Shown: positions 24,869-33,215 of the stretch, piece by piece | Position numbering within the stretch: position 1 is the first letter of the stretch | How the letters are laid out: each line of letters opens with the position of its first letter | Assembly (NCBI GenBank): GCA_900550055.1 | Contig: URQU01000001.1 | Location: forward strand, 62,001-126,000 | DNA length: 64,000 bases | Direction of reading: 5' to 3' | Source of the DNA: an uncultured Coriobacteriaceae bacterium | GTDB taxonomy: Bacteria > Actinomycetota > Coriobacteriia > Coriobacteriales > Eggerthellaceae | Notes under the pieces: generated by a model | Database searches by the model: none | The model's input: only the letters and a program-made list of their open reading frames with translations | What the model was told of the DNA's origin: nothing | Made by a program: the position numbers and the translations under genes

Positions 24869-27718
24869 ATGATCGGCGTATTCGAAGGCATGGTGCGGCA
24901 GAACCCGCAGCGCACGTGCTTCACGTTTGTCGATAAGGAAGGGAACGTGGAAGCGTTCTCGTACAGGGAAGCCCGCATGATGGCGGCGGGCTTGGCCAGC
25001 CTGTTGCGTCGAAGGGGCGTCGAGCCGGGCGACGCCGTGGTTATCGACCTGCCGAACAACCCGGCCTTCGTCATCATGCTGCTTGCGGCCGCCTACGGCG
25101 GGTTCTCGCTCGTCACCATGAACACGCGCCTGACCGATGCCGAGAAGCAGGCGCGCCTGCTCGACCTGCAGCGATCCCGCGCCATGACCATCGCCTACAC
25201 GGTCGATATGTCGAATGCGGGGCGCCTGCTCCAAACCGTGGCCGACGAGGCCACCGGTACCGCCGAGACGGCTGCGCACGGCCGCGGCCATGCGCAGCGC
25301 ACGGCGTTCGCAGCGCGCACCAACATCGCCACCGCCGAGGCCCGCACCACCCGCGCGCTTGGTCGTGCGGGCCATGGGCGCCAGGCGGCCGCTCGCCGCC
25401 GCGAGGACGTTGCCCGCCAAGATGCGGTGGAAAGCGTCATCCATTTCGCCGAACGCGGCGCGCATGTGTTCGACCATGGCGCCGTGGCGGTGGTCATGTT
25501 CACGTCCGGCACCACTGGCCGCTCGAAGGCCGTGCCCCTGACCTGGGACAACCTATGCAATTCGGCGGCGGTCTCAAACGCTGCGCTCAATCGCCGCGGC
25601 GAAGGGCTGTGGCAGGCGGCGCTTCCCCTGTACCATGTGGGCGGCCTGCAAATGGTGGTGCGCAGCTTCCTGAACGCGAACCCGTTCATCCTCTACGAGC
25701 GCTTCGATGCCCGCCGCGTGCTGGCCGATGCCGCCCGTCGCGGCGCCACCCATATCTCGGTGGTCGACAAGATGTTGCAGGACATGCTGGCCGCGCCGAA
25801 CGCCGATCAGCTACGCCGCTACGTGTGCATCCTGCTGGGCGGCGGCCCGTTGAACGCGCAAACGCTCGGCAGCGCCTTGGCCGCCCGCGCCCGCGTGTAC
25901 GCCAGCTACGGCATGACCGAGACGTCCAGCAATATCGCGAACTCCCTGGTTACGCCCGGTTTCACGGGCGGCATGCAGCTGCTTTCCGGCTACGAGGCCC
26001 GCATCGTGGACGCCGGCCCCGATGGGTTCGGCCGTCTTGCCGTGCGAGGCCCCGGGCTGTTCTCCGGCTACTTGAACGCGCGGGCCGCCTACACGGCCGA
26101 CGGGTTCTTCCTCACGGGCGACACGGCCGCCATCGCGCCTGATGGCAAGCTCTATGTGAAGGAACGCACCGACGACATGTTCGTCTCGGGCGGGGAGAAC
26201 GTCTACCCGGCCGAGATCCGCGAGAAGCTGCTGCGCGTGCCCGGTGTGGCCGACGCGTACATCTTCGGCGCGCCCGACGAGAAGTGGGGCCGCCGCCCCG
26301 TCGGCTTCATCGAGCGAGATGCGGCCTTCGACCCGTCGAAATCCATGCCCGCATCCATCGCGTCAGGCGTTGCTGGAAAGCGCGGCCGCACCGTTTCCGA
26401 TCGCATGTTCGCCCAGGAGGCGGCGCGCAGCGTGGCGTCGCAGTTGTCGCGCGTATACCAGCCGAAGCACCTGTTCGTGCTGGACAGCTTCCCGCGCACG
26501 GGCATCGGCAAGGTGGACCGCTCGGCCTTGCGCAGCCTCTACGACCAGCGCATCGAGGTCAAGCGCGTGAACCTGTACCGTATCCGCCTGCCGTTCCGCA
26601 AGCCGTTCGCCACGGCGAAGGGGACGCTGTCGTTCCGCGAATCGCTGCTGGTGGAAGTGGTGGACCATGCCGGGCGCACGGGTTTGGGCGAGTGCGCTGC
26701 CTTCCCCACCGATTGGTATCTGCCCGAAACGCTTGACCAGGACCTTCGCATCCTGCAGGAGCAGCTCATACCCTTGGTGCTGAACACCGTGTTCCTGCAC
26801 CCCTCCGAGGCCGATGGCCTGCTGGCGGCGTGCCCGGGCGCTGATGCGCTGCCCATGGCGCGCGGGGCCATCGAGCCGGCGCTGTGGGACCTGTACGGCA
26901 AGATCGTCGGCCAGCCGCTGTGGCGGCTCATCGGCGGGCAGGCGCCCGAAGACGGCCGGCCCGCCTCCACGTCGGCGGGCGCCGCAGTGCCCGTAGGCTC
27001 GGTGTCCGACACGCTTGCCGCTGTGCAACGTTGCGTGGACGATGGGTACACGCGCGTGAAGCTGAAGGTGACGCCGGGCACTGCGCCGTTTTGCGTGCAA
27101 GCGGTGCGCGAGGCGTTCCCTGACTTGGTCCTATCGCTTGACGCGAACCAAAGCTTCACTGAACGCGATCTCGATGTGCTGCGCGGGTTCGACGCGCTGG
27201 ACATCGCATGGATCGAGGAGCCCCTCGACCCGCGGCGCGCGCCGGCCAACGGCCCGCACGACCTGTTCGCGCGCTTGGCCCAGCTGCAGCGCCGCATCCA
27301 AACGCCGGTGTGCCTGGACGAGTCCATCTTCAGCGCAAAAGATCTGGCGAAGGCGCTCAAGCACCAGGAGCTGAAGTGCTACGCGCTCAAAATCGGGAAA
27401 TTCGGCGGCATACAGCCTGCGCTGCAGTTCGTGCGCATGGCGAATGCGCGCGGCATGAGCGTGTGGATGGGCGGCATGTACGACACCGGCATCTCGCGGC
27501 GTGTGCATGCGGCGTTCCAGATGCTGCCCGGCGTGATCGACGCTGGCGATGTCGGCGCCACCTCGCGCTACTTCGACGTCGACGTAACCGATCCGCCCTA
27601 CACGGTGGAGCGCGGAGTGGTCACGCTTGAACGTCGAGGTCACGAGCATGGTTTGGGCTGCACGCTCGACCGGCCCGCTTTGTCGCGCGTGCTCATCGAC
27701 CAACAAACCTACGAATAA
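24869..27718 (+). CDS. menE-menC: Fused o-succinylbenzoate-CoA ligase / o-succinylbenzoate synthase (MenE-MenC)
   Basis: One 949-residue open frame joins two menaquinone enzymes. Residues about 1-560 are an adenylate-forming ligase: MFTSGTTGRSKAVPLTWDN, YASYGMTETSS, FLTGDTAAIAPDGKLYVKER, VSGGENVYPAEIREKLL, and PRTGIGKVDRSALRSLYDQ with the catalytic Lys. Residues about 565-949 are an enolase-superfamily OSB synthase: KxK (Lys731, Lys733), SLDANQSFT, IAWIEEPLDP, CLDESIFSA, ALKIGKFGG and WMGGMYDTGISR. There is no stop or ribosome site at the junction, so a true fusion is seen. A stretch of about 65 residues (about 110-175) rich in Ala/Arg/Thr interrupts the ligase before the P-loop motif. Reaction order in the pathway is MenC, then MenE, then MenB. 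Confidence 0.93.
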   Translation: MIGVFEGMVRQNPQRTCFTFVDKEGNVEAFSYREARMMAAGLASLLRRRGVEPGDAVVIDLPNNPAFVIMLLAAAYGGFSLVTMNTRLTDAEKQARLLDLQRSRAMTIAYTVDMSNAGRLLQTVADEATGTAETAAHGRGHAQRTAFAARTNIATAEARTTRALGRAGHGRQAAARRREDVARQDAVESVIHFAERGAHVFDHGAVAVVMFTSGTTGRSKAVPLTWDNLCNSAAVSNAALNRRGEGLWQAALPLYHVGGLQMVVRSFLNANPFILYERFDARRVLADAARRGATHISVVDKMLQDMLAAPNADQLRRYVCILLGGGPLNAQTLGSALAARARVYASYGMTETSSNIANSLVTPGFTGGMQLLSGYEARIVDAGPDGFGRLAVRGPGLFSGYLNARAAYTADGFFLTGDTAAIAPDGKLYVKERTDDMFVSGGENVYPAEIREKLLRVPGVADAYIFGAPDEKWGRRPVGFIERDAAFDPSKSMPASIASGVAGKRGRTVSDRMFAQEAARSVASQLSRVYQPKHLFVLDSFPRTGIGKVDRSALRSLYDQRIEVKRVNLYRIRLPFRKPFATAKGTLSFRESLLVEVVDHAGRTGLGECAAFPTDWYLPETLDQDLRILQEQLIPLVLNTVFLHPSEADGLLAACPGADALPMARGAIEPALWDLYGKIVGQPLWRLIGGQAPEDGRPASTSAGAAVPVGSVSDTLAAVQRCVDDGYTRVKLKVTPGTAPFCVQAVREAFPDLVLSLDANQSFTERDLDVLRGFDALDIAWIEEPLDPRRAPANGPHDLFARLAQLQRRIQTPVCLDESIFSAKDLAKALKHQELKCYALKIGKFGGIQPALQFVRMANARGMSVWMGGMYDTGISRRVHAAFQMLPGVIDAGDVGATSRYFDVDVTDPPYTVERGVVTLERRGHEHGLGCTLDRPALSRVLIDQQTYE

Positions 27719-27719
27719 C

Positions 27720-27782
27720 GGGCGCCGCTCCCAGCGGCGCTATGACGGCTCGGGGCGGCATTGCGTTCTCGGGCCGTCATGA
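27720..27782 (+). terminator. Tandem hairpins ending the men cluster
   Basis: GCGCCGCT/AGCGGCGC (27721-27739) is followed by a larger stem in which ATGACGGC pairs with GCCGTCAT (27741-27780). T-tracts are poor, so termination here is tentative. The remaining bases to the permease hold no gene. Confidence 0.45.
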
Positions 27783-28009
27783 TTCCGGCGCATGACATCG
27801 CCTTCCGGGCCAGCTGCCGCTTTGGCGTGCGCGGCTCCATGATGCGCCCGGCTTCGCGCTCTGTTCCGCCGTGTGAATCGCATCACGCAAAACCGCGCAT
27901 ACACCCGAGGTATTATTCATTTGCATCGGAAAATATCCCATACGAATCCTTTACAAAGGCATGTGTGGGGTATAGTGGAACAGACTGTTTTTCCGATGAG
28001 GAGGGTTCG

Positions 28010-29530
28010 ATGAACAACGCTAACGAAGCGGCAGGCGCTTCTATGGCCGCTTCCGGCACGGTGGCAACCGGGTCCGGCGCGCTGCACGATATGGAACATC
28101 ACGGCAAGCTGGGCATTTTCCGTCTGGTAGCGTCGGTCATCACGCTGATCCTCGGCGCCGGCGTGTTCACGCTGTCCGGTGATCAGGCTGCCCATGGCGC
28201 CAGCGGCGCCGCCATCCTCACGGCTTGGGGCATCTCGGCCGTGGGCGTGTTGTGCCTGGTTATGACGTTTTTCGCGTTGTCGCGCCTTAAGCCCCAGCTC
28301 AAGGGCGGCATTTACAGCTACGCTGCCGCCGGCTTCGGAGACTTTTTGGGCTTCAACAGCGCTTGGGGCTACTGGATCTCGGCCATCCTGTGCACCGTCA
28401 GCTTCTCCGCGCTCCTGTGCGGCGCCTTGTCCTATTTCTTCCCCGTCTTCGGCGCGGGCAACAACCTGGCGTCCGTCATCGTGGCAAGCTGTGTCATCTG
28501 GTTCTACGCGTTTCTGGTCAGCCGCGGCGTGAAGGAGGCTGCGGGCGTCAACCTGATTATCACCATCAGCAAGTTCGTCCCCATCTTCGTCGCGCTCACC
28601 GCCATCATCTTCTTCCAGAAGTTCGACGTGAACATCTTCATGGAGAACATGGCGCACGGCTCGGTTGAGGGCCTGTCGTTCTTCGAGCAGGTCAGCGGCA
28701 CCATGATGGTCACCATCTGGGTATTCCTCGGCATCGAGGGCGCCGTGGCCATCTCCGGCCGCGCCAAGAAGGACAGCGACGTGGGCAAGGCCACCGTCAT
28801 CGCCTTCGTCTGCGTGCTCACCATCTATCTGCTGGTCTCCACCTTGTCCATGGGCGTTATGCCGCTGTCCGAGTTGTCCGAGCTTTCCAACCCGGCGCTC
28901 GCCGGCGTCATGGAGCGCGCCGTGGGCCCGTGGGGCGCCACGCTCATCAACGGCGGCGTGGTGCTGTCCCTGGTGGGCGCCATGCTCGGCTACACCGTGC
29001 TCTCTGCCGAGTGCCCCTACGAGGCGGCGGCCCAGGGCGGCTTCGTGAAGGCCTTCGCCCGCGTGAACAAGAAGGGCGCGCCCATCGTCACGCTGGTGGT
29101 TACGAACCTGGTCATCGAGGCGTTCCTCATCATCATGCTGTTCTCGGACAGCACGTACCAGTTCTTCTATGCGCTGTCCGCCGGCATGATTTTGCTGCCG
29201 TACCTGCTTTCTGCCGCGTATTTCGCGAAGGTCGCCTTCACCGAGGCCGGCTCCTTCAAGGGCAAGCTGGGCGTTCCCGTGGCGGTTTGGCGCGTGTTCG
29301 CCATCCTCGGCGTCATCTACAGCGTGTTCCTTGCGTGGGCAAGCGGCGCCGTCGGCGTTACGCTCATGTCCATCCTGTATGCTCCTGGCATCTTGGTATA
29401 TATCAAGGGCAAGAAGGAGCGTAGCCAACCGTTCTTGGACAATGCCCGCGATCGCGTGGTGGCCGCCGTCATCCTCATCGCGGCCATCGTGTCGATCGGC
29501 CTGCTGGTCACGGGAACGGTTTCCATTTAA
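28010..29530 (+). CDS. APC-family amino acid permease (basic amino acid/polyamine antiporter-like)
   Basis: A 506-residue protein with about twelve membrane helices. The first helix region GIFRLVASVITLILGAGVFTLSGDQAAHGASGA holds the G-A-G substrate motif of APC transporters, and LKGGIYSYAAAGFGDFLGFNSAWGYWIS is typical of the arginine/ornithine-type (APA) branch. Substrate is not certain. The start is set by GAGGAGGG at 27998-28005. A possible promoter is TTTACA at 27950-27955 with TATAGT at 27971-27976 (short, 15-base spacer). It stands alone before xpt. Confidence 0.88.
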   Translation: MNNANEAAGASMAASGTVATGSGALHDMEHHGKLGIFRLVASVITLILGAGVFTLSGDQAAHGASGAAILTAWGISAVGVLCLVMTFFALSRLKPQLKGGIYSYAAAGFGDFLGFNSAWGYWISAILCTVSFSALLCGALSYFFPVFGAGNNLASVIVASCVIWFYAFLVSRGVKEAAGVNLIITISKFVPIFVALTAIIFFQKFDVNIFMENMAHGSVEGLSFFEQVSGTMMVTIWVFLGIEGAVAISGRAKKDSDVGKATVIAFVCVLTIYLLVSTLSMGVMPLSELSELSNPALAGVMERAVGPWGATLINGGVVLSLVGAMLGYTVLSAECPYEAAAQGGFVKAFARVNKKGAPIVTLVVTNLVIEAFLIIMLFSDSTYQFFYALSAGMILLPYLLSAAYFAKVAFTEAGSFKGKLGVPVAVWRVFAILGVIYSVFLAWASGAVGVTLMSILYAPGILVYIKGKKERSQPFLDNARDRVVAAVILIAAIVSIGLLVTGTVSI

Positions 29531-29575
29531 CGCAAGCCGCATGATATAGGTAGGAATCGGAAGAGGGACTGGACT

Positions 29576-30154
29576 GTGGAACTGCTTGAAGAGCGCATCA
29601 GGCGCGACGGTGTGGTGAAGTCGGAAGGCGTCCTGAAGGTGGACGGCTTTCTGAACCACCAGATGGATATCAACCTGTTCAACGAGATGGGCAAGGAGCT
29701 CAAGCGCCTGTTCGCCGACGCGCCCATCAGCAAGATCCTCACCATCGAGGCGTCGGGCATCGGCATCGCCGCCGTGGTGGCGCAGCACTTCGACGTGCCG
29801 GTGGTGTTCGCGAAGAAAAGCCAGTCCATCAACCTTGACGGCGACGTGTACTCCACGAAGATCCAGTCGTTCACGCATCAGCGCATCTACGACGTCATCG
29901 TGTCGAAGAAGTTCCTGAGCGCTGACGACCACGTGCTGCTCATCGACGACTTCCTGGCAAACGGCTGCGCCCTGAACGGCCTCATCGACTTGGTCGAGGA
30001 GGCGGGCGCCACGGTCGAGGGCATCGGCATCGCCGTGGAGAAGGGTTTCCAGCCCGGCGGCGACGATCTGCGCAGCCGCGGCTACCATCTGGAATCGCTG
30101 GCCATCGTGCAGTCCATGAACCCCGAAACCGGTGAGATCGAATTCCGCCGATGA
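29576..30154 (+). CDS. xpt: Xanthine phosphoribosyltransferase
   Basis: Salvages xanthine (and often hypoxanthine) with PRPP to XMP. The 192 residues align along their length with Bacillus-type Xpt: MELLEERIRRDGVVKSEGVLKVDGFLNHQMD, LTIEASGIGIAA, VFAKKSQSINL, SFTHQRIYDV, and the PRPP loop VLLIDDFLANGCALNGL. The start is GTG with a GGAAGAGGG site. It overlaps by four bases (ATGA) a truncated permease gene that would normally supply xanthine uptake. No purine riboswitch is visible upstream. Confidence 0.95.
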   Translation: MELLEERIRRDGVVKSEGVLKVDGFLNHQMDINLFNEMGKELKRLFADAPISKILTIEASGIGIAAVVAQHFDVPVVFAKKSQSINLDGDVYSTKIQSFTHQRIYDVIVSKKFLSADDHVLLIDDFLANGCALNGLIDLVEEAGATVEGIGIAVEKGFQPGGDDLRSRGYHLESLAIVQSMNPETGEIEFRR

Positions 30155-30393
30155 GCATGCGCATGAAGCCCTTCGATCACGACGAGCTGCTCAAGCTTGA
30201 CGGCGACGTCCTGTTCGTCCGCTCCGTGCCGTACGGCATCCAGCATATCTTGGCCATGTTCGTGGCCAATCAGCGCATCTTTTCGGCGCTGCCGCGTGGC
30301 GCGGCCTCTTCCGATGCGGCACCGGCCTCTGTGCTGGCTTCGGTCAAGGCGTGGGAGCCTTTCGAAAAGCCGCAGGATCGCTTCGAAAAGTAA
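30151..30393 (+). pseudogene. Remnant of a xanthine/uracil (NCS2) permease gene
   Basis: An 80-codon open frame overlapping xpt by ATGA. Its first ~40 residues (MKPFDHDELLKLDGDVLFVRSVPYGIQHILAMFVAN) match the N-terminus of NCS2 permeases, where YGIQHxLAM starts the first helix. The rest is a hydrophilic Ala-rich tail ending EKPQDRFEK, like a permease C-terminus. All the other transmembrane helices are missing, so an internal in-frame deletion is the simplest reading. xpt-permease pairs are common, which supports this origin. A short functional peptide is not excluded. Confidence 0.6.
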
Positions 30394-30572
30394 CGGTTCC
30401 GTAAAACGCGCCCTTACTTTTGGATATAGCGTAAAGGAACCCTGTGCGTGCGGTTTCGCATGCCACAATAGAAGAGCTACCTGATTAGCAAGCTTCCGGT
30501 GCGCCGGAAGCTCGGAGGCGGGCCGGGTGCCTGCCTCTTCGATATGCACTCGACATAAGGAGACCCGCTTTT

Positions 30573-31895
30573 ATGCACATAGGCTTAAGCCTGATTCTTG
30601 TTGCCCTGTTCCTGGCCATGAACGCGTTTTTCGTTATCGCCGAATTCGCTTTGGTGCGCGTTCGAAAATCCCAGCTCGAGCTGGCCGTCGAGCAAGGCAA
30701 GAAGGGTGCGAAAAGCGCCATGTACATTGCCGAGAACGTCAACCAGTACCTGTCCGCCTGTCAGCTGGGCATCACGTTGGCGTCGCTGGCTTTGGGCTGG
30801 TTGGGCGAGCCCGCGTTCTCTGCTCTCATCCGCCCGCTGTTCGAGATGCTGCATCTGCCCGAGGCGCTGATCAGCGTGGTGGCCGTTGCCATCGGCTACT
30901 TCGTCATGACCACGCTGCACGTGGTGGTGGGCGAGCTGATCCCCAAGTCGTTCGCCATCTTCGCCACCGAGCGCTACGCGCTGTTCACGGCCGGCCCGCT
31001 CATGGCGTTCTATAAGATCACCTATCCCGTCATGATCCTGTTCAACGGCATCACCAACGCCGTGGTGCGCCTGACCGGCCACGACCCGGCCAACGAGCGC
31101 GAGGTGTACACGGGCGACGAGATCAAGCTGCTCATCGACGAGTCCACGGAAAGCGGCCTCATCGACCCTGAGCAGAACGAGTTCGTGGACAACATCTTCG
31201 ACCTGGGCGACAAGGACGCCGAGGCCATCATGACCCCGCGAACCGATCTGGTGTGCATCGACCTTGAGGACTCGCTGGAAGAGAACATGGCGCTGGTCAC
31301 GCGCTACAAGTACACGCGCTATCCCGTGTGCCGCGAGTCGAAGGACCGCATCGTGGGCTTCGTGCACGTGAAGGACCTGTACCTGATGCAGAAGGGTTCC
31401 ACCATCGATGATCTGCCCGTGCGCACCATCGAGGCCGTGCCCGAGAGCATCCCCGTGGCGAAGCTGCTGCAGGTGCTGCAGGAGGGCTCCACGAAGATCG
31501 CCGTGGTGGTCGACGAGCATGGCGGCACGGCAGGCATCGTCACCATGACCGACATCATGGAGCAGATCGTGGGCCACGTCGATGATGAGTACCGCCATGC
31601 CGATAGCGAACTGGTGAAGAAGCTCACCGACGACACCATGATGATCGACGGCGGCATGGCCGTGGGCGACTTCGAGGAGCTTATCGGCTTCACGCCCGAG
31701 GACGCTGAGGATTGCGAGACGCTCGGCGGCCTGATCATGGACGTGCTCGACCGCATCCCCTCCGAGGGCGAGAGCCTAACGCTCGAGGGAAAGGAGGTTA
31801 CGGCGAAGCTGACCGTGGTGCGCATGGACCGCCATCGCATCGATCGCGTGAAGCTGGTGCTCACCCCGAAGCCCAAGCAAGCAGAAGAAGAATAA
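30573..31895 (+). CDS. CNNM/CorC-type membrane protein (DUF21 - CBS pair - CorC_HlyC)
   Basis: A 440-residue protein. An N-terminal DUF21/CNNM membrane domain (four hydrophobic segments, about 1-170, with ACQLGITLASLALGWLGEPA) is followed by two CBS domains (about 205-330; DAEAIMTPRTDLVCID, KIAVVVDEHGGTAGIVTMTDIMEQIVG) and a C-terminal CorC_HlyC domain (FEELIGF...ETLGGLIMDVLDRIPSEGE). These proteins are implicated in Mg2+ (or other cation) export; the haemolysin name is historical. AAGGAG precedes the ATG. It is a single transcription unit with a strong terminator. Confidence 0.94.
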   Translation: MHIGLSLILVALFLAMNAFFVIAEFALVRVRKSQLELAVEQGKKGAKSAMYIAENVNQYLSACQLGITLASLALGWLGEPAFSALIRPLFEMLHLPEALISVVAVAIGYFVMTTLHVVVGELIPKSFAIFATERYALFTAGPLMAFYKITYPVMILFNGITNAVVRLTGHDPANEREVYTGDEIKLLIDESTESGLIDPEQNEFVDNIFDLGDKDAEAIMTPRTDLVCIDLEDSLEENMALVTRYKYTRYPVCRESKDRIVGFVHVKDLYLMQKGSTIDDLPVRTIEAVPESIPVAKLLQVLQEGSTKIAVVVDEHGGTAGIVTMTDIMEQIVGHVDDEYRHADSELVKKLTDDTMMIDGGMAVGDFEELIGFTPEDAEDCETLGGLIMDVLDRIPSEGESLTLEGKEVTAKLTVVRMDRHRIDRVKLVLTPKPKQAEEE

Positions 31896-31896
31896 C

Positions 31897-31931
31897 GAAG
31901 AAGGCCTCCCGTTCGGGAGGCCTTCGTTTTT
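31897..31931 (+). terminator. Terminator after the CorC-type gene
   Basis: The stem GAAGGCCTCCC pairs with GGGAGGCCTTC around a GTTC loop and is followed by GTTTTT. It sits in the convergent gap to the amidohydrolase gene. Confidence 0.88.
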
Positions 31932-31939
31932 CCATGTGC

Positions 31940-32746
31940 CTATCCGACCTTCACGCCGGCGAAGCGCTCGGCGTTGTGCCACAGGATGTTCTCCAGCTCA
32001 TCTTCGGTGAAGCCGGCCGTGGCGAGCGTGTGGTACTCCTCGGCGGGGTCCCACATGGGGAAATCGCTGCCGAACATGATGCGGTCGGTGCCCCACATGC
32101 GCGCAAGCTCCACCGTGCGGCGCTGTCCCAGGAAGAACTGCGAGCTGGATTCGTCAAGGAACACGCGGTCGTTCATGGCCACCTCGTGCAGGATGTCGTA
32201 ACCCACCTCGAAGCGCGACCAACAGCCGAAGTGCGCGGCATCAACTACCAGGTCAGGGAATGCGCGCAGGATGTTCACCAGGCGGCGCGGGTGCGAGTAG
32301 TCGTAGCGATAGTCGCCCGTGTGGATGACCACGGGAAGCCCCAGCTGCTCGCAGATGGCGTATACCTCCATGAGCCTTGGGTCGTCCATGTCTACCTTTT
32401 GCGTGTCAGGATGGAGCTTGACGCCGTGCAGGCCCAGTTCGACCGCGCGTTGCAGCTCGGCCGCCGGGTCCTCGAAGTCCTGCTGCATGGTGGCGAAGCC
32501 GATGAACTCGGGGTGCTCTTGGCATTGTTTCGCAATGAAGTCGTTGATGGCGGTGACAGCGTGGGGAGTGGTTGCCACGGAATGCACGATGAAGTGCGTG
32601 ATGGGCGCGCGGTCCTTCGCTGAGAGCAGGCCGTCAGCCGTGCCGTCACCGAACATGTCCACGCTATAGAAGTCGCCAACGGCATCAACGGCCCTCGAGG
32701 CGATCTTGTCGGGGTAGATATGCGCATGCGCATCGATAATGGCCAT
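31940..32746 (-). CDS. Amidohydrolase (PF04909-type TIM-barrel metal hydrolase)
   Basis: A 268-residue protein with the amidohydrolase_2 layout: the N-terminal metal motif DAHAHIYP, GVKLHPDTQKVDMDD, IHTGDYRYDYSHPRRL, DAAHFGCWSRFE, and the C-terminal FGSDFPMWDP with the catalytic Asp. Relatives are decarboxylases or hydrolases of aromatic or cyclic acids; the substrate is unknown. The start at 32746 is chosen because MAIIDAHAHIYP begins there and CAAGGAG lies just upstream; the open frame beyond it is unsupported. It is monocistronic. Confidence 0.9.
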   Translation of the reverse strand: MAIIDAHAHIYPDKIASRAVDAVGDFYSVDMFGDGTADGLLSAKDRAPITHFIVHSVATTPHAVTAINDFIAKQCQEHPEFIGFATMQQDFEDPAAELQRAVELGLHGVKLHPDTQKVDMDDPRLMEVYAICEQLGLPVVIHTGDYRYDYSHPRRLVNILRAFPDLVVDAAHFGCWSRFEVGYDILHEVAMNDRVFLDESSSQFFLGQRRTVELARMWGTDRIMFGSDFPMWDPAEEYHTLATAGFTEDELENILWHNAERFAGVKVG

Positions 32747-33215
32747 ATTGCAACTCCTTGTTTCGATAGTTTCTCCGATTGTACGGCACCGCAAAGCCGC
32801 GTTCGCCGGGCATTTTGGGGAAACTGCTGGTATCGTGATCGGGCTTTGGCTGTCGGTCTCCTGCTCGTCACGCGGATGCTGTAGCGTAGGTAGGTAGGTC
32901 TTCTGGGCGGTTTTGCAGAAAAAGGGGCCCGATTCGCCCGTCACTCATGGACTTCTGGGCGGTTTGAAGGGGCTGCTTTGTCCCGCCGGACGAGAAACCC
33001 CAGGTCGCAATTATGCCGAAAGCGAGATTTCCGCGAAAAGGCCTGCAAAACCGCCCAGAAGTTCGAAAAGCGATGTCTTGGTAACGCGCAGGGGGCGTGG
33101 CTCGAAACGCGCGCGGAGCACGGCGCAGAACGCAAGCGGGGGCGCGGCTGGTGCTGCGCCCCCTGCGCTTGCGGGCTGTGCTCGTACGCAAAGCCCGCCT
33201 ATATCCGATTGCAGC
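32747..33215. other. Intergenic region with CTGGGCGGTTT repeats
   Basis: There is no supported gene. It contains two direct copies and one inverted copy of a TTCTGGGCGGTTT element (listed separately) and a short tandem GTAGGTAGGTAG at about 32885-32897. Confidence 0.55.
32900..33061. repeat. CTTCTGGGCGGTTT palindromic repeat cluster
   Basis: Copies at 32900 (CTTCTGGGCGGTTTTGCAGA continuing AAAAGG) and 32951 (CTTCTGGGCGGTTTGAA) on the plus strand, and an inverted copy at 33045-33061 (GCAAAACCGCCCAGAAG). Related copies occur at 37701 and 37753. Confidence 0.6.

Noticed and set aside
27917..30088. 723-codon minus-strand frame opposite the APC permease and xpt
   Set aside because: It is antisense to two well-recognised genes and has no family motif.
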